Source of the DNA: Fluviicola taffensis DSM 16823
GTDB lineage: Bacteria > Bacteroidota > Bacteroidia > Flavobacteriales_D > Crocinitomicaceae
DNA: 64,000 bases
Assembly (NCBI RefSeq): GCF_000194605.1
Contig: NC_015321.1
Span: 3,162,001-3,226,000 of the forward strand
Direction: 5' to 3'
The position numbers and the translations under genes are program-made. Positions 61,379-64,000 of this stretch are shown here, piece by piece. The notes under the pieces were generated by a model that worked only from the letters and a program-made list of their open reading frames with translations, did no database searches and was not told the origin of the DNA. Each line of letters starts with the position of its first letter. Within the stretch, counting starts at the first letter, position 1.

Positions 61379-62927
61379 ATCCTAATTCTTTGAACACATT
61401 CATTAAATCCTTTTTAGAACTTTCTTCTGCTTTTAATAACTCGGTAAATTCTGCTTGCAAACTTTTCATTTTGTCATCGAAATCAATGTTTTCATCACGA
61501 TTGACGAATTCGATGTATTTACTAGGAACTAAAGAATAATCTTTAGATTTTACATTTTCTAAAGTTGCTGAATAACAGTACTCAGGAATGTCTTTGTAGT
61601 TGGAGTTTTTTTGTTGCCATGTGTGATATGTTCCAGCAATTTCTTTGATATGGTCTTCTGAAAATTGAGTAAACTTCTTTTCAAAAGGTTCGCCTATTTC
61701 ACGTAAATCCATGAACAAGATTTCATCTTTCCGATTTCGGTAATTTCTTGTTTCATCCGGGTGTTTTACAACTCGTTCTGTTTTGTTATTATTCAGAATC
61801 CAAAGCGTTACACTAATATCTGTGGTGTAAAACATACTTCTAGGCAAAATAACTACTGCCTCCACAACACCATTCTCAATTAACTTTTTGCGGATCTTGT
61901 ATTCTTCACCACCACCAGAAAGGGCGCCGTTTGCCAAGATAAAACCAGCTACTCCATTTTCAGAGAGTTTACTTGCCATGTTCAAGATCCAAGCGTAATT
62001 CGCATTACTTGTTGGGGGTAGATCATAACCTTTCCAACGAGGATCATCTGTTAATTCATCACTTGCCCGCCAGTCTTTTTGGTTAAACGGAGGATTCGCC
62101 ATGATGAAATCGGCCTTCAAATCTGGGTGTTGGTCTTTGGCAAAGGTGTCGGCAGCAACAGCACCTAGGTTGGCCGAGATTCCACGAATAGCCAGGTTCA
62201 TTTTTGCCAGTTTGTAAGTCGTGTTCGTGTATTCTTGTCCGTAAATGGAAATGTCTTTGGTGTTTCCATGATGGCTTTGAATAAATTTCATGGATTGTAC
62301 GAACATACCACCAGAACCACAAGCCGGGTCATAGATCACTCCTTTGTAAGGTTCAATCATTTCAGCAATCAGGTTTACAATACTTTTTGGCGTATAGAAT
62401 TCACCTTTTCCTTTTCCTTCTGCCAATGCGAATTTACTGAGGAAGTATTCGTACACACGCCCAACAATGTCTTGTTGTTTGTCTTTGAGCGTATCAATAT
62501 TGTTGATGGTATCGAGTAGGGCAGCCAACTTGCTCACGTCCATGTTTAAGCGTGAGAAGTAGTTGTCGGGCAAAGCACCTTTTAATGACGCATTGTTTTT
62601 TTCTACGGTATGGAGTGCGGTATCGATCTTTAAAGAGATGTCGTTTTGTTTTGCATTGGCAATGATGTAACTCCAACGGCTTTCTTCTGCCAAGAAGAAC
62701 ACATTCTTCATGTTGTAGAATTCTGGCATCTCCAAGTATTTGTCTTTTCCTTCAGCAACCAATTCCTGACGGCGCTCTTCAAATTTATCGGAAGTAAACT
62801 TCAAGAAGATAAGCGCAAGCACCACGTGTTTGTATTCAGAAGATTCTACCGTTCCACGTAGTTTATTAGCTGAATCCCAAAGGGTTTCTTCGATGGATTT
62901 GGTGTTTTTTGCCGTTTGTTTTGCCAT
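61362..62927 (-). CDS. hsdM: Type I restriction-modification methyltransferase subunit
   Basis: HsdM methylates adenine in the type I target with SAM. The 521 residues include the HsdM N-terminal helical domain (SIEETLWDSANKLRGTVESS, LALIFLKFTSDKFEERRQEL), SAM motif I in YDPACGSGGMFVQS near residue 201, and the N6-adenine motif IV NPPFNQKDW near 277. The GKGEFYTPKSIVNLIAEMI block is typical. It is the first gene of the hsdM-hsdS pair, with an ATG at 62927 and 485 bp of non-coding DNA upstream. Confidence 0.95.
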   Translation of the reverse strand: MAKQTAKNTKSIEETLWDSANKLRGTVESSEYKHVVLALIFLKFTSDKFEERRQELVAEGKDKYLEMPEFYNMKNVFFLAEESRWSYIIANAKQNDISLKIDTALHTVEKNNASLKGALPDNYFSRLNMDVSKLAALLDTINNIDTLKDKQQDIVGRVYEYFLSKFALAEGKGKGEFYTPKSIVNLIAEMIEPYKGVIYDPACGSGGMFVQSMKFIQSHHGNTKDISIYGQEYTNTTYKLAKMNLAIRGISANLGAVAADTFAKDQHPDLKADFIMANPPFNQKDWRASDELTDDPRWKGYDLPPTSNANYAWILNMASKLSENGVAGFILANGALSGGGEEYKIRKKLIENGVVEAVVILPRSMFYTTDISVTLWILNNNKTERVVKHPDETRNYRNRKDEILFMDLREIGEPFEKKFTQFSEDHIKEIAGTYHTWQQKNSNYKDIPEYCYSATLENVKSKDYSLVPSKYIEFVNRDENIDFDDKMKSLQAEFTELLKAEESSKKDLMNVFKELGYGIKL

Positions 62928-63412
62928 TGTAATTTTGTTCTATTTTATGCCTTTATGCAAGTTTTGAAAGTAAGTGTCTTTTTCTTCGCAGATACACGTT
63001 TTGATTAATTTTTTTCAACAAATTTAGTTGGTGTTCCTGCTATTAGGATGGTTTTATTTATCTCGGAAAGGTGTTTTTTAAGAACTGTTTTTTGAAATAA
63101 TGGCATTACGGAGTTGTTTTGTTGTAAAGTTAAAAATTCAGTTTTCTTCCTTCTAGTTCTATTTGGAGTCTTTTCGCAGATTTACTAACAGTTAATGAAC
63201 ATAAAAGATCCTTCGTATTTCACCCGATTATAGAGCGACTTTTGTACTAATTCTTAACATTTAAAATGAATCCTATCTTTTCAATTCTCCAATCTAATGT
63301 TTTCCCTTTGATAATTCACTCATTGATAATTCATATTTCTTTTTCCTATCTTGTACACTATTCAATTCGTTTTTCTAAAGATTAAGAATAACAACGAAGC
63401 AGAATACCTAAA
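62928..63412. other. 485-bp divergent intergenic region at the right end of the defence island
   Basis: No gene is supported. It must contain the promoters of hsdM (-) and the NYN gene (+), but no strong TTG/TAnnTTTG pair was found. A short direct repeat, TTGATAATTCA twice within 25 bp, lies near 63307-63335. Nothing resembles an integrase site or an IS end. Confidence 0.5.
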
Positions 63413-64000
63413 ATGAATACAATGAACGAACAAAAAATGGCAGTCTTAATTGATGCCGATAATGTACCCTATTCCAGTATCAAAGAAATGTTGGAAGAAG
63501 TGGCTAAAACAGGAACTCCAACCATTAAACGAATTTATGCCGATTGGACAAAGCCCAATGCAAATGGATGGAAAGGCGTTCTTCTTGAAAATGCAATTAC
63601 TCCCATTCAACAATACAGCTATACCAGTGGAAAAAATTCGAGTGATAGTGCGCTAATCATCGATGCGATGGATATTTTGTATTCCCAACAAGTAGATGGT
63701 TTTTGCATTGTTTCATCCGATAGCGATTTCACACGTTTAGCTACTCGTTTACGCGAATCAGGTAAGAAAGTAATGGGAATTGGCGAGAAGAAAACACCGC
63801 TTCCTTTTATTACTGCGTGCGATAAATTTGTGTACATCGAAATTTTGAAGCCCAAACCAATTCCTTCTAAAACCGAAACCAAACAAAAGCTAAATAAGAA
63901 GGAAAAAGAACCGCTACCAATGAATAAAGTGGATGTGAGTTTGGTCAACTTACTGAAGAAAAGTGTGAGTGATTTAGCAGATGATACAGGCTGGACATTC
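63413..64000 (+). CDS. NYN-domain (LabA/DUF88-like) protein, truncated by the window end
   Basis: A frame open to the last base (196 codons) encodes a protein starting MNTMNEQKMAVLIDADNVPY. The NYN/PIN-like ribonuclease core is clear: Asp in LIDADNVP, NSSDSALIIDAMDILYSQQ, and FCIVSSDSDFTRLATRLRES with the SSDSDF motif, all metal-binding acidic residues. A Lys/Glu-rich linker (residues about 150-175) follows and a new domain starts (VDVSLVNLLKKSVSDLADDT), probably OST-HTH, as in the common NYN-OST-HTH architecture. Such proteins are thought to act on RNA. An ATG at 63422 is an alternative start. Confidence 0.85.
   Translation, partial: MNTMNEQKMAVLIDADNVPYSSIKEMLEEVAKTGTPTIKRIYADWTKPNANGWKGVLLENAITPIQQYSYTSGKNSSDSALIIDAMDILYSQQVDGFCIVSSDSDFTRLATRLRESGKKVMGIGEKKTPLPFITACDKFVYIEILKPKPIPSKTETKQKLNKKEKEPLPMNKVDVSLVNLLKKSVSDLADDTGWTF

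Overview
The window is AT-rich chromosomal DNA from a member of the Bacteroidota, most likely Flavobacteriales (inference; something like Crocinitomicaceae would fit). The case rests on type IX secretion (a PorQ homologue and several proteins with type A or type B C-terminal sorting domains), TonB-dependent receptors with a carboxypeptidase-like N-terminal domain, an imelysin/DUF4856/HTTM iron-type operon, promoters that match the Bacteroidota -7 element TAnnTTTG, and start sites that lack Shine-Dalgarno sequences. No rRNA, tRNA, CRISPR array or complete insertion sequence was seen.

Region 1 (1-8.4 kb): a truncated outer-membrane barrel gene, a DUF1501/DUF1800 secretion pair, lpdA, an M61 peptidase and the decayed 3' end of a type B sorted adhesin. 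Region 2 (8.4-20.6 kb): a TonB receptor, mazG, a PagL-like lipid A deacylase with a GIN-domain lipoprotein, an ACT-like protein, cmk, an outer-membrane protein, porQ, a phosphodiesterase, pyruvate dehydrogenase E1-alpha and E2, and a cold-shock protein. Region 3 (20.6-38 kb): an LRR surface protein, small envelope proteins, a gamma-carbonic anhydrase-like protein, 3-methyladenine glycosylase I, then a five-gene iron-type operon (DUF4856, imelysin, HTTM, TonB receptor, degenerate kinase) behind a clear promoter. A BadF-type kinase, a SiaC-like protein, a Skp-like protein, DUF4924, GH25 and a glycosyltransferase follow. Region 4 (39-48.5 kb): a 1701-residue type IX cargo protein with a glycine-rich insert, a DUF2157/DUF4401/GDYxxLxY membrane operon, and a REP-associated tyrosine transposase whose own stop codon lies inside a 40-bp perfect palindrome.

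Region 5 (48.6-64 kb) is a defence island. A type I restriction-modification system is split: hsdM-hsdS at 62.9-60.2 kb and hsdR at 51.7-48.6 kb, all on the minus strand. Between them sit a WYL-like/mcrB/mcrC operon, an XRE/ImmA/PIN trio and a reverse transcriptase. About 310 bp directly upstream of the reverse transcriptase hold what looks like a structured non-coding RNA: a TAnnTTTG promoter, an 8-bp closing stem joining its two ends, at least six compatible internal stems and a T-tract just before the start codon. The layout is that of defence-associated reverse transcriptases that copy an upstream RNA (DRT2 or DRT9 type). One frame across the RNA is free of stops for 70 codons. This RT/RNA unit is the best candidate for an undescribed system here. 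An NYN-domain protein runs off the right edge.

The genes group into envelope and secretion functions (regions 1-4), central metabolism (lpdA, pdhA, pdhC; no E1-beta here), iron acquisition, and anti-phage defence. Repeats tie the intergenic regions together: GTAG-headed REP hairpins at four places and ATTACGA heptamer arrays at three.
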